Part shown: one piece after another, positions 52,832 through 63,833 of the stretch
How the letters are laid out: every line of letters begins with the position of its first letter
Position numbering within the stretch: the first letter of the stretch is position 1
From: Campylobacterota bacterium
GTDB lineage: Bacteria; Bdellovibrionota; Bacteriovoracia; Bacteriovoracales; Bacteriovoracaceae
NCBI GenBank assembly: GCA_003650125.1
Contig: QNFX01000005.1
Span: 20,705 to 84,704 of the forward strand
DNA: 64,000 bases
Direction of reading: 5' to 3'
Translations under genes and position numbers: made by a program
The notes under the pieces: generated by a model
Told to the model about the DNA's origin: nothing
What the model saw: only the letters and a program-made list of their open reading frames with translations
Databases searched by the model: none

Positions 52832-53989
52832 ATGAAAATAGAATCTTTAAATAATAAAAAAATTGCTCTAGTTCTCTCAGGAGGAGTTATAAAAGCAGGT
52901 GCCTGGCATATGGGTGTTGCTCTGGCCTTAGAAGACCTAGGACTTAACTTCAAATCAAATCAATCGAGCATTGTAGATGAACCTGAAATCTCCACTTTTG
53001 TAGGCTCTAGTGCTGGTTCTTTCATCAATTTATATCTAGCAGCAGGTATTAGGCCCCATCAGGTTATAGAATCCTTCCTCAATCGCAAGAAGAGCTCCAT
53101 TAGGCCCTTAACTTATAAAGATTTGATTAGCTTTAAACGGCCTAAAAAGATTTCTCCCCCCAAAGGTTTTGATCCCCTGGGAGACTCCCCTCTTTTAATT
53201 CGCACTCTTTTGAGACCTTTTCTAAAGATCTCAGGCCTTTTTACGACTGAAGGACTCTGTAAGTATCTCAAAGAAAACGTGATCACCTCCAATGATTATC
53301 ATGATTATGAGGCCGATCTCTTTACTGTTGCTAGCCATCTAGATCATTCAAAAAAAGTCATCTTTGGTAAATATAATTACCCCAATCCAAGTCATGACTC
53401 CACAGCAGTCTATGAGAGTGGTTTTCCACTTGCTGAAACTGTAGCGGCCAGCATGAGTATCCCCTTTATCTATAGTCCATATCCCTTAACCAATCCTACA
53501 ACGGGAAAAAATGAATACTATATTGATGGCGAAATTAGAGAAACCCTTTCCACCCACGTGGCCCGTGATAATGGATGTGATGTGATTATCAGCTCATGGA
53601 CCCATACTCCTTACCACTATCAGGAAGAAATTGGTTCCTTGATAAATTATGGCATTCCGACCATTAGTGTTCAGGCCATTCATCTTATGATTGAGAAAAA
53701 AATTGTCGCTGCCAGATCAAAAAGAAAAATGGCAAAGGATGTCGTAGACACCTTAAATCATTTTTTAAAAGATCATAAATTTGACGATAAATTGCGAACA
53801 GATATTATTGGAACTATTGAGCGAAAAATGGATTATAAACCAAACATTAAATACATAAACATCTTCCCCGATCCAGAAAACTATAAAATATTTTTTAAAA
53901 ATTCTTTTAGTTTAAATCCAGGACATGCGACAGAGATTGTAAGTGCAGGCTATAAAAAAACCATGAGCGTTTTTAAGCAGAATTTTTAA
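52832..53989 (+). CDS. Patatin-like phospholipase
   Basis: About 385 residues, soluble. The oxyanion strand LVLSGGVIKAGAWHMG is followed by the nucleophile elbow GSSAG (Ser at about residue 60) and the dyad Asp in YIDGEI (about 232), so the Ser-Asp catalytic pair is intact. It should release fatty acids from phospholipids. The ATG is preferred to a TTG 6 nt upstream because AAAGG then has normal spacing. No signal peptide. It is divergent from the barrel protein and ends overlapping mscS by 17 bp. Confidence 0.88.
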   Translation: MKIESLNNKKIALVLSGGVIKAGAWHMGVALALEDLGLNFKSNQSSIVDEPEISTFVGSSAGSFINLYLAAGIRPHQVIESFLNRKKSSIRPLTYKDLISFKRPKKISPPKGFDPLGDSPLLIRTLLRPFLKISGLFTTEGLCKYLKENVITSNDYHDYEADLFTVASHLDHSKKVIFGKYNYPNPSHDSTAVYESGFPLAETVAASMSIPFIYSPYPLTNPTTGKNEYYIDGEIRETLSTHVARDNGCDVIISSWTHTPYHYQEEIGSLINYGIPTISVQAIHLMIEKKIVAARSKRKMAKDVVDTLNHFLKDHKFDDKLRTDIIGTIERKMDYKPNIKYINIFPDPENYKIFFKNSFSLNPGHATEIVSAGYKKTMSVFKQNF

Positions 53990-54902
53990 CTGTTCCTTCC
54001 GTTAAATTATTATAAATTCGCCTGGTTGGATAAGCGAAATCAATTTTTGAGTCTTTAGCAAACTCTTTTAATATCTCTTCCCAAATTTTTGTTCGAGTAG
54101 ACCTTTTAAGCCTTGGTTCAACAATAAACCTTAAAGCTATTTCTATGCCACAATCTTTAACCGTAGTATGCACCATAGGAGAAAAATCTTTAAAGGAAAA
54201 AAATAAATGTTTTGAGGCCTGCTTAAAATTATTGATCTCTTGCTGGGAGTATTTTTTAGAATATTTTTCACCTAACCTTTCAAAAATCTCCTTTGCTCTT
54301 TGCCAATCAGATTCAAAGGTCACTTGGGTACATAACTGATCCCAAATGAAAGGAAAGGATCTTTCATAATTAGCGAGCTTTTCTATAAAAACTTTATTAT
54401 TTGGTATACTGACGATTCTACCAGTGTTCACTTCGGGCCGATCCTCTCCACCAATTTCTAAAATACTAAATTGGAAGGCGGTGATATCAATGACATCTCC
54501 TTTTACACCCCCAATCTCGATCCTCTCCCCCACGCCAAAAGGCTTTTCCCAAAAAATAAAAATCCATCCCGCAAGATTTACTATGGGGTCTTTTAAGGCG
54601 ATTGCGATACCTGCAGATACTAACCCAAAAAAGGTGGCCAGAGATTCAATACCTTGGAACCAAATTCGACCTACAAGAATAGTTAAAAATAGCCAAAATA
54701 TATATTGTGTCGTTTTTTGAAATCGATAAAAGGCCTGTTCATCTTTAAGTCGTCTGTCTGCGACTTTTAAAACGATCGAACGAATTATAATAAGGGCCAA
54801 AACGATAACGATGGATTTCACAATAGACACTTGATATTCAGGCGCAATATGGAGATTTTCAGCAATCCATTGAGAATTAATTTTTAATTTCACACCTGTC
54901 AC
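53973..54902 (-). CDS. MscS-family mechanosensitive channel
   Basis: 309 residues with three N-terminal membrane segments. The pore-lining helix region IESLATFFGLVSAGIAIALKDPIVNLAGWIFIFWEKPFGVGERIEIGG is the MscS signature, followed by the cytoplasmic beta domain with PNNKVF. It protects against hypo-osmotic shock. The GTG start has AGGG just upstream. It follows the secreted protein gene at 54912 by 9 nt. Confidence 0.92.
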   Translation of the reverse strand: MTGVKLKINSQWIAENLHIAPEYQVSIVKSIVIVLALIIIRSIVLKVADRRLKDEQAFYRFQKTTQYIFWLFLTILVGRIWFQGIESLATFFGLVSAGIAIALKDPIVNLAGWIFIFWEKPFGVGERIEIGGVKGDVIDITAFQFSILEIGGEDRPEVNTGRIVSIPNNKVFIEKLANYERSFPFIWDQLCTQVTFESDWQRAKEIFERLGEKYSKKYSQQEINNFKQASKHLFFSFKDFSPMVHTTVKDCGIEIALRFIVEPRLKRSTRTKIWEEILKEFAKDSKIDFAYPTRRIYNNLTEGTVKNSA

Positions 54903-54911
54903 AAAACCCTC

Positions 54912-56546
54912 TTAGTATTGTTCAACTAGATAAGTACTATCTGAACAATAGCTCTGAAAAAAATCGTTTGAGCCATCTTCGTAAGTGACTTTCCCATTAA
55001 CTAAACCTTGAAAATTCCCGTAGATAAACGCTTTTTCCGTCAGGTCATTAATATCCTCACTAAACTTCCCATCACTGCCTAAAAAATATGTTTCGATATT
55101 TAAGGTGTCATACTCTGACTCACCTCTTGCTATGAAATCATGGACTGGCATAGAGAGGTTGATTTGCACGATACATTGCTTGTAAAGAGAATCAATATTT
55201 AAAAAATCTAATACTGAATCGATAAATTTTGCATTTGGGACTTCTATCTTTTTTTCTTCAAGATTTCCTAGAAAGATCTCGTTCCCATCATGGGCCAAAG
55301 TAAAATATCTTCGTGTTCCTCTAATCATCGTTGGGTGATAATACTCATAAGTATTAAGGCCTATATTTTCACCCTCATACTCTGTGTTAAAAACATTTAA
55401 ATCCTTCCCGTCTATATTTAATTCTGTCTCAATCGTGCCTAAAAGTTTTTTCTCAAAGAGGTCAACACGTTCTAACCCCCCAGGTAAAAGCTTGATCTGA
55501 TCAAAATATAGTTCATTCTCTGTTACATGAATTATCTTTTGTGCTACTTCTTTTTTATTATTTAAAATCTTTAATAAAACATTCCCTACCGGGACACCTA
55601 CAAAAAAAACAAATCTTTCTTGCCCTTCATCAACAACATTTAATTTCTCATCTAGATATATTTTTGCTTCAAAACTTGAATCAATATCCACACTCACAAT
55701 AGTATTTTCAAGGTTTAATAATATAAAACCGCCTAGACCTCTGAGTTTTTCCTGATCTAAAAATTGTTCTAAGGATTCAATCTCTAAAAAAGGTACTCTA
55801 AGAGTATCCCTTCCCTGTTTCATCACCAGATCTACCTTAGTTCGTACATAATCTCTTTTTATTATTCCCCCACGAATAATTCCTTGAGCGGAGTTTAGAT
55901 TCTTTTCTAACTCAATAAAACCATCTCCATTTTCAACAATGGAATCTCGATCATCAAAGCTTGGAACAAATTCGAAGTTATAAATTTCGCCCTTTAAACT
56001 TTTACCCATTTTCCCTTCATAGGCATAAATCTTTTTGTAAGAGTTGGACTTAAGTTCATTAGGCCCCTTACCCATAGTCTCAAGCGACTTTAAATAATCC
56101 ATCATCTGCCCCGGTGGCATAATTGGTGGGGACTCAATCTGTTGCTCTCGTTTAATCGCCTGACCTACATTTCTAGATATCTTTTTCTTATCTATCAGCT
56201 GAGTTAAATCACTTGTTGGATCTTTCTTTTTTACAGGGATAGGTTCTTTTTTGTCTTTACCGTAGTCGTAAAAAACTAAATCCTCTACCTTTTCACCTGC
56301 GGCCTGAATGGTTTTAACCATATCTCCCAAAATATCTGGTTCATCATTCACCTGGTGATTTGCTGGAATGTTTCTTTGATTAACAGTACCTAAAAAAATG
56401 GGATATTCTTTGATATCGGGCAGGTCCACATCAAGCCCATAGAGTTCAATTAATTTATTTAATTCCTCCCCCTGAGGTAGAAACTCATCTAGGGCATAGG
56501 TATTAAAGGAAAAAAAAAGGGCGAAAATAATTATTTTTTTAATCAC
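54912..56546 (-). CDS. Secreted protein of unknown function, 544 aa
   Basis: A signal peptide (KKIIIFALFFSFNTYA) followed by a 525-residue mature protein. Residues about 60-160 are Lys/Pro/Glu-rich and probably disordered; residues about 165-544 are beta-rich with IYNFEFVPSFDDRDS, a GFIELEKNLNSAQGIIRGG segment and ERFVFFVGVPVGNVLLKI, which suggest stacked Ig-like or carboxypeptidase-regulatory-like domains. No family is recognised. GTG start; mscS follows 9 nt later. The DDRDS pattern might bind calcium; that is speculation. Confidence 0.7.
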   Translation of the reverse strand: MIKKIIIFALFFSFNTYALDEFLPQGEELNKLIELYGLDVDLPDIKEYPIFLGTVNQRNIPANHQVNDEPDILGDMVKTIQAAGEKVEDLVFYDYGKDKKEPIPVKKKDPTSDLTQLIDKKKISRNVGQAIKREQQIESPPIMPPGQMMDYLKSLETMGKGPNELKSNSYKKIYAYEGKMGKSLKGEIYNFEFVPSFDDRDSIVENGDGFIELEKNLNSAQGIIRGGIIKRDYVRTKVDLVMKQGRDTLRVPFLEIESLEQFLDQEKLRGLGGFILLNLENTIVSVDIDSSFEAKIYLDEKLNVVDEGQERFVFFVGVPVGNVLLKILNNKKEVAQKIIHVTENELYFDQIKLLPGGLERVDLFEKKLLGTIETELNIDGKDLNVFNTEYEGENIGLNTYEYYHPTMIRGTRRYFTLAHDGNEIFLGNLEEKKIEVPNAKFIDSVLDFLNIDSLYKQCIVQINLSMPVHDFIARGESEYDTLNIETYFLGSDGKFSEDINDLTEKAFIYGNFQGLVNGKVTYEDGSNDFFQSYCSDSTYLVEQY

Positions 56547-56592
56547 CCATTAATTTTGACAGAGATAGCTTAGGGATCAAAGAGGGATAAAG

Positions 56593-56623
56593 TTACCCTA
56601 ACCTGACTGGCCGGATAGGGTAA
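56593..56623 (-). terminator. Hairpin directly after atpC, probable operon terminator
   Basis: TTACCCTA and TAGGGTAA form a perfect 8-bp stem with a 15-base loop starting 1 nt after the atpC TAG. On the minus strand it is followed by CTTTATCCCTCTTTG, a weak T tract. It is placed as an end signal of the ATP synthase operon, though termination may be partial. Confidence 0.5.
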
Positions 56624-56624
56624 T

Positions 56625-57053
56625 CTATTTAATTTTACCTTTATAGGTTTCACCGAGGTGAATCCTAAGCCTGGCACGTTCTACTTTATGAGTTGCTTCT
56701 TCAAATTCATAAGGAGATAGGTTCTCAGTCTTTAAAACATTTTGTGCGTTGTCAAGAGAGGCCTTGGCACGATCAACATCAATATTTGAGGACTCATTCC
56801 CCACATGAGTAAGGATTACTACCTTGTGCTTCATTACCTTGCAGATCCCTTTTGTAACGACAAAAGATCGATCGGGTTCATCAGGGCCACCAAAAATGGT
56901 TAATGGCCCAATTTCAAGTTTAGTCACAAGGTGAGTATGATCCCTTAAAATATTTATCTGTCCCGAAGAAGTTGGAATCAACAAAGATTCGGCCTGGATG
57001 TTTGTGGCCAAAACCTTATTTGGTGTTAATACATCTACTGAGAAGTGGGCCAT
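56625..57053 (-). CDS. atpC: ATP synthase F1 epsilon subunit
   Basis: 142 residues: an N-terminal beta sandwich (FSVDVLTPNKVLATNIQAESLLIPTSSG, then INILRDHTHLVTKLEIGPLTI) and a C-terminal helical hairpin (ASLDNAQNVLKTENL..). It couples rotor to gamma and inhibits hydrolysis. It is the last gene of the operon, 9 nt after atpD, with a hairpin just beyond its stop. Confidence 0.95.
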   Translation of the reverse strand: MAHFSVDVLTPNKVLATNIQAESLLIPTSSGQINILRDHTHLVTKLEIGPLTIFGGPDEPDRSFVVTKGICKVMKHKVVILTHVGNESSNIDVDRAKASLDNAQNVLKTENLSPYEFEEATHKVERARLRIHLGETYKGKIK

Positions 57054-57062
57054 AAAGATTCC

Positions 57063-59358
<2,296 letters not shown>

Positions 59359-59368
59359 TTGAGATACC

Positions 59369-60877
59369 TTAAAACTTTTTGGTTTCCATGAAGCTAGTTA
59401 AAACCTCATTTAACTTTTCACCATTTTCATCATTAATCACATTAGAGCTTTTTAACTCATTATAAAGTTCTGAATGTCTAGACTTGATATAATCAATAAT
59501 ATCTGTTTCCACTTCTTGAACTTTAGCTACCGGCACTTCATCAAGATAACCTTTAGTGGCAGCATAAAGTTCAAGAACCTGATCAACAACTTCCATAGGA
59601 ACATATTGACCTTGCTTTAAAATCTCAACCAATCTTTCACCTCTATTTAGCTGTCTTTGAGTGGCCTCATCAAGGTCAGACCCAAAGGCGGCAAAAGCGG
59701 CAAGTTCACGGTACTGAGCAAGATCTAGTCTTAAAGTCCCAGCAAGTTTTTTCATCATTTTCACCTGAGCTGAACCACCAACTCTCGAAACTGAAAGACC
59801 AACATTAACAGCAGGTCTGATACCAGAGTTAAAAAGATCCGATTCTAGGAAAATCTGTCCATCAGTAATTGAAATAACGTTAGTTGGGATATAGGCGGAA
59901 ACATCGCCCTCTTGAGTTTCAATAATTGGCAGAGCAGTTAGTGAGCCGCCGCCATTTTCTTCATTTAATTTACAAGCACGTTCAAGCAGTCTTGAGTGTA
60001 AATAAAAAACATCTCCGGGAAAGGCCTCTCTTCCTGGAGGACGTCTAAGAAGAAGGGACATCTGCCTATAGGCCTGTGCTTGTTTTGTTAAATCATCATA
60101 AACAATAAGAGCATGTTGCCCCTTATCTCTAAAGTATTCGGCCATAGTACAACCGACATATGCTGAAAGAAATTGCAGAGGAGCAGAGTTAGAAGCAGTC
60201 GCGGAAACAATTGTTGTGTATTCCATCGCTCCAGCTTCCTGAAGTTTTTGCTGAACTTGCCTCATGGTCGATTGCTTTTGCCCAATACCTACGTATACAC
60301 AAAAACAATTTTTTCCTTTTTGATTAATAATCGTATCGATAGCAATTGCCGTCTTACCAGTTTTTCTATCTCCAATAATAAGCTCTCGTTGCCCTCTTCC
60401 AACAGGAATCATAGAATCAATGGCCTTGATTCCTGTTTGTAATGGTTCGTGAACAGATTTTCTAGGGATAATTCCAGGAGCTTTAATCTCAACCTGTCTT
60501 TTATGTTCGCTATTGATATCACCTTTTCCATCGATTGGATTTCCAAGAGCATCTACTGTTCTTCCAAGTAGGGCCTCGCCAACTGGGACCTGAACAATTT
60601 CTCCAGTTCTTTTAACATTAGAACCTTCTTTAATTTTCGTGTCCTCACCTAGAATCGCGATACCAACATTATTGGCCTCAAGATTTAAAACCATGCCAAA
60701 AGTTCCGGTTTCAAATTCTACAAGCTCTCCGGACATAACGTTTTTAAGACCAAACGCTCTGGCAACACCATCACCAACAGTTAGAACTGTTCCAACTTCA
60801 TCTACTTGTAAACGCGTATCAAAGTTAGCAATTCTTTCTTTAATGACACTGGTAATTTCTTCAGGATTCATTGTCAT
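59369..60877 (-). CDS. atpA: ATP synthase F1 alpha subunit
   Basis: 502 residues, the non-catalytic nucleotide-binding subunit. P-loop GDRKTGKT (usual form GDRQTGKT), [57 protein letters not shown] and the [14 protein letters not shown] motif. AGGT lies about 7 nt before the first ATG. It is between atpH (14 nt) and atpG (10 nt). Confidence 0.98.
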   Translation of the reverse strand: MTMNPEEITSVIKERIANFDTRLQVDEVGTVLTVGDGVARAFGLKNVMSGELVEFETGTFGMVLNLEANNVGIAILGEDTKIKEGSNVKRTGEIVQVPVGEALLGRTVDALGNPIDGKGDINSEHKRQVEIKAPGIIPRKSVHEPLQTGIKAIDSMIPVGRGQRELIIGDRKTGKTAIAIDTIINQKGKNCFCVYVGIGQKQSTMRQVQQKLQEAGAMEYTTIVSATASNSAPLQFLSAYVGCTMAEYFRDKGQHALIVYDDLTKQAQAYRQMSLLLRRPPGREAFPGDVFYLHSRLLERACKLNEENGGGSLTALPIIETQEGDVSAYIPTNVISITDGQIFLESDLFNSGIRPAVNVGLSVSRVGGSAQVKMMKKLAGTLRLDLAQYRELAAFAAFGSDLDEATQRQLNRGERLVEILKQGQYVPMEVVDQVLELYAATKGYLDEVPVAKVQEVETDIIDYIKSRHSELYNELKSSNVINDENGEKLNEVLTSFMETKKF

Positions 60878-60891
60878 TTCAAATACCTCTT

Positions 60892-61431
60892 TTATTGAGT
60901 TAAGACAGACTCTTTGAAAACTTCCAATTGATTATCTAGGGAGGCATCTAGTTGCAAATCTTCAACTGTAACCCTATATCCCGCGGTAATCTTTTCTGAT
61001 TGGATGTATTCTAGTTCTGTGTTTTTTCCTATTTTCTTGGTCAGATAGACCTTTATCTTTTCCATTAATTCAACATTAACCTGTGCCTCACTACCTTCAA
61101 TCGTTCCTCTTAAAAAGCCTCTTTTATCATCATCTATAACGATGACATCTTTAAAGATCATTGGAAGGATACCAATCCTTTTTTCATTTAAAAGGAAGTA
61201 GATAAAGTTTTGAAATAGTGAGCTCGAATTTGTCTTCCCAAAAATAAATTCTAAAACTGAGATTTTCTCTTCATTTGAAAACACATCAGAAAATAGAAGC
61301 GTTTCAAAATCATTATTTTCATTAATCAAAAGATTGAAGTCAGTAAATTCTTTGGCGATATCAACTTTTTGTTCATCTGACAGTTCAACAATCGATTTAG
61401 CATAAGCTTTAGAAATACTTTGTAACTTCAC
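60892..61431 (-). CDS. atpH: ATP synthase F1 delta subunit
   Basis: 179 residues, the stator cap joining alpha to the b subunits. The helical N-terminal half ([23 protein letters not shown]) and a C-terminal [20 protein letters not shown], matching the family's IDGSIRGQLERL-type end, are present. It is poorly conserved by nature, so the call leans partly on its place between atpF and atpA. Confidence 0.9.
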   Translation of the reverse strand: MKLQSISKAYAKSIVELSDEQKVDIAKEFTDFNLLINENNDFETLLFSDVFSNEEKISVLEFIFGKTNSSSLFQNFIYFLLNEKRIGILPMIFKDVIVIDDDKRGFLRGTIEGSEAQVNVELMEKIKVYLTKKIGKNTELEYIQSEKITAGYRVTVEDLQLDASLDNQLEVFKESVLTQ

Positions 61432-61442
61432 TCTATTCCTTT

Positions 61443-61964
61443 TTAAATTGCAGCAAATATCTTACTGGTGGCCTTTTCTTTAAGGTTGTTATCTCCGCCA
61501 ATTTTATTTTTTGTTTTAGCAATAATCGTACTTAAAAGAGACTCTTCAAGATCTCTCACCATTTTATTTTTTTCGGAGACAATTCGTCTTTGAGCATCCT
61601 TTCCGGCACGCTCTATATTTTGCTCCGTCTCAACCTCAATATTTTTTTTAAAAACCGAAAACTCTTGGTCCATCTCCATTTTTATTTTTTGAATTTGGCC
61701 ATCAAGATTATTTAACTTCTCTTCATATTTTAAAATTTTGGTCTCGGCCTCTTTGCTTTTTGCCTCAGCATATTCATAGAGTTCTTTAACCAAATCAGCA
61801 TTTTTATTAAAACCATCTCTTATAGGTTTTTTAATCTTCCAAAATAAAAAACCAAAAAATAGAATAAAGTTAAAAGCAGGCCAGAATAGATCTGAGATAT
61901 GTCCTCCCCCACCTGCGGCGTAACATGAAAAGGATGTCAAAAATAATATCAGGGTGATCCTCAC
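61443..61964 (-). CDS. atpF: ATP synthase Fo b subunit
   Basis: 173 residues. A short signal-like N-terminus (ILFLTSFSCYAAGGGGH) precedes the true membrane helix (WPAFNFILFFGFLFWKIKKPI), then a long charged stalk helix with coiled-coil character. Such N-terminal signal sequences are known for b subunits of some deltaproteobacteria. Together with the next-upstream b' gene it forms a heterodimeric stator. It is 11 nt from atpH. Confidence 0.92.
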   Translation of the reverse strand: MRITLILFLTSFSCYAAGGGGHISDLFWPAFNFILFFGFLFWKIKKPIRDGFNKNADLVKELYEYAEAKSKEAETKILKYEEKLNNLDGQIQKIKMEMDQEFSVFKKNIEVETEQNIERAGKDAQRRIVSEKNKMVRDLEESLLSTIIAKTKNKIGGDNNLKEKATSKIFAAI

Positions 61965-61975
61965 CTATTGCTCCT

Positions 61976-62416
61976 TTAAGTTAACCTATCAACCAAAACT
62001 TCAGATAAATTCTCAGCAGAGGCCATTATTTCTTCTTTTTGCTTATTAAGAACACTTACTTCTTCTGATAATTTATTATCTGCTTCTTGATTTATTTTCT
62101 TTTCTTCTTGAAGATACACTTCCCTCTTTGCTTGTATCTCTTTGGCCTTTCTCATCTTTAATGCATCCTGAGATTCAGCATAGGCCTCATTCATTCTTTC
62201 CTTATAATCATTTTTTAATTGCTCTGCCTCTTGGGCCTTAGCATTTGCGGAACCTTCTAATTTCGTTGTTTTACTTTCACGAGTAACGAGAACATTTAGA
62301 AGCTTTTTAAAGAAAAGGTTGCTTAAAATTAAATAGAAGATAATCACGATAAAAAAGGTCGGGATAATAGTCTTATCAATATTTAATCTATCTAATACGC
62401 TTAATATCAAATCCAT
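61976..62416 (-). CDS. ATP synthase Fo b' subunit
   Basis: 146 residues: one N-terminal membrane helix (TIIPTFFIVIIFYLILSNLFF) and a long alanine/glutamate-rich coiled coil. Two b-type genes in tandem indicate the b/b' pair of photosynthetic and deltaproteobacterial types. The a and c subunits are not in this window. It is the first atp gene; a possible promoter lies at 62503-62531. Confidence 0.88.
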   Translation of the reverse strand: MDLILSVLDRLNIDKTIIPTFFIVIIFYLILSNLFFKKLLNVLVTRESKTTKLEGSANAKAQEAEQLKNDYKERMNEAYAESQDALKMRKAKEIQAKREVYLQEEKKINQEADNKLSEEVSVLNKQKEEIMASAENLSEVLVDRLT

Positions 62417-62502
62417 GGTGTATAAATACTCCTGCCTCTAGGCAAAAAAAATGACCGCTGTTTCCCGGCCCTCTCACTGTAAAATTTAAAAAACGCCTCT
62501 TA

Positions 62503-62531
62503 TCAATAGGCCTTGGGACATAGTTCGTCAA
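62503..62531 (-). promoter_or_regulatory. Possible promoter of the atp operon
   Basis: On the minus strand TTGACG (five of six) is followed after 17 nt by TATTGA (only three of six). The leader would be about 80 nt and includes AGGAG 12 nt before the b' ATG. Weak -10, so tentative. Confidence 0.3.
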
Positions 62532-62596
62532 GAAGTTAAACACTCGGAAATTTAGATTAAAGGCAAGAAATTAGCGCTAAGAACATATTACTTAAG

Positions 62597-62612
62597 TGGT
62601 CCTATGGGACCA
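62597..62612. repeat. Perfect hairpin between bactofilin and the atp genes
   Basis: TGGTCC-TATG-GGACCA, a 6-bp stem with a 4-base loop, 1 nt beyond the bactofilin stop. There is no T tract on the minus strand, so it may be an mRNA-stabilising or weak-attenuation element. Confidence 0.4.
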
Positions 62613-62613
62613 G

Positions 62614-62949
62614 CTAATTTTTCTCGCTCATCTTGGTCGTACCATGAAAAATGACGCCTTCTTCTACAATTAGACTAGGAGTGGTGATCGTTCCTTCAAA
62701 TCTGGCCGGTTTAACAATCTCAACCCTGGAAGATGCTTTGAGATTTCCTTTAACCGACCCCGATATAAGGATAATATTGGCGCTAATATCAGCATTGATC
62801 AAGGCACCTTCAGATATAATGACCGTATCATTACTAAAGATAGATCCATTAATTACACCCGAAATTCTGGCCATTCCTTGAAAAGAAAGATTTCCGTCAA
62901 ATTTACACCCCTCTTCAATAATTGCCGTAATATCTGATTCAGATGCCAT
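62614..62949 (-). CDS. Bactofilin
   Basis: 111 residues consisting of the bactofilin right-handed beta helix: CKFDGNLSFQGMARISGVINGSI, VIISEGALINADISANIILISGSVKGNLKASSRVEI and RFEGTITTPSLIVEEGVIFHG. Bactofilins polymerise without nucleotide and in deltaproteobacteria help position ParABS and wall enzymes. Its place 5 nt after parB fits that role. It is short, with almost no tails. Confidence 0.94.
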   Translation of the reverse strand: MASESDITAIIEEGCKFDGNLSFQGMARISGVINGSIFSNDTVIISEGALINADISANIILISGSVKGNLKASSRVEIVKPARFEGTITTPSLIVEEGVIFHGTTKMSEKN

Positions 62950-62954
62950 AATTT

Positions 62955-63824
62955 TTACCTTTTAAGTAAATAGTCATAAATGTCATTAAATTCGGCCTCA
63001 TTATTAAACTTAATAACAACCTGGCCCGACCCAGTTTTCTTAGCATTGAGTAAAAAATGAAAACCAGTCTTTTGTTCTAAATTCTGTCGAAAATTATCCC
63101 ATTGATCATCATTAGTTTCATTTTCTGTCACTGGCTTTTTAGACCTTCTTTCCTTTTTAAGTAACTTCTCAAGCTCTCGAACTGATAAATTATTTGCCAC
63201 CACAAGGTTTGCAAGTCTTAAAACAATATCTCGATCTTCTTCCGAGGCCAAGACCTTACCATGTCCTAAACTTAGAACTTCTTTTTGTAAGAAAGCTATA
63301 ACTTCTCGAGGAAGTTTTAAAATCCTAAGAAGATTAGCGATTGTAGATCTTTCTTTTCCTAGTTTTTTGGCCACTTCTTCCTGAGTAAGCTTGTACTCAT
63401 CAATAAGATTAAAATAGGCCAGCCCTTCTTCCACACAATTTAAATCTGATCTCTGAACATTTTCGATAATGGCCATGACCTTTTTTTCTTTATCAGTGGC
63501 CCTTTTAATAATAACTGGAACTTTTTCAAGTCCTGCTATTTTTGAGGCCCTAAGTCTTCTCTCTCCAGCAATAAGTTCAAAACCTTTATCCAGTTTTGTA
63601 ACTAAAAGTGGCATAAGAACACCATTTTCTTTTATCGAGTTTGCTAACTCTTGTAGTTCATTTTCTTTAAACGTTTTTCTTGGCTGATTGGGATTAGGAA
63701 TAATTTCAGAAACTTCAACCATCATTGTTCCATGATGATTTTCTTCCTCTTTAGCAAAACTTGGAGTTTTTCCAAATAGTGCAGCAGCTCCCTTTCCTAA
63801 GGCCAAACTTTGCTTCTTTCCCAT
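62955..63824 (-). CDS. parB: Chromosome partitioning protein ParB
   Basis: 289 residues, a CTPase clamp that binds parS near the replication origin. ISEIIPNPNQPRKTF, the CTP-binding GERRLRASKIAGL, ENVQRSDLNCVEEGLAY, the helix-turn-helix LTQEEVAKKLGKERSTIANLLRIL, and a C-terminal dimer domain (KTGSGQVVIKFNNEAEFNDIYDYL). GGAAAGG lies just before its ATG. Upstream is a probable parA. Its presence suggests the origin is close by. Confidence 0.97.
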   Translation of the reverse strand: MGKKQSLALGKGAAALFGKTPSFAKEEENHHGTMMVEVSEIIPNPNQPRKTFKENELQELANSIKENGVLMPLLVTKLDKGFELIAGERRLRASKIAGLEKVPVIIKRATDKEKKVMAIIENVQRSDLNCVEEGLAYFNLIDEYKLTQEEVAKKLGKERSTIANLLRILKLPREVIAFLQKEVLSLGHGKVLASEEDRDIVLRLANLVVANNLSVRELEKLLKKERRSKKPVTENETNDDQWDNFRQNLEQKTGFHFLLNAKKTGSGQVVIKFNNEAEFNDIYDYLLKR

Positions 63825-63833
63825 AACCTTTCC

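Noticed and set aside
54424..54720. 98-residue plus-strand open frame opposite mscS
   Set aside because: Antisense to the conserved MscS pore region, with no ribosome site or homology-like features.
62417..62613. Small gene or structured RNA in the gap before the atp genes
   Set aside because: No frame with start signals was found; only a weak promoter and a short hairpin are visible, listed separately.
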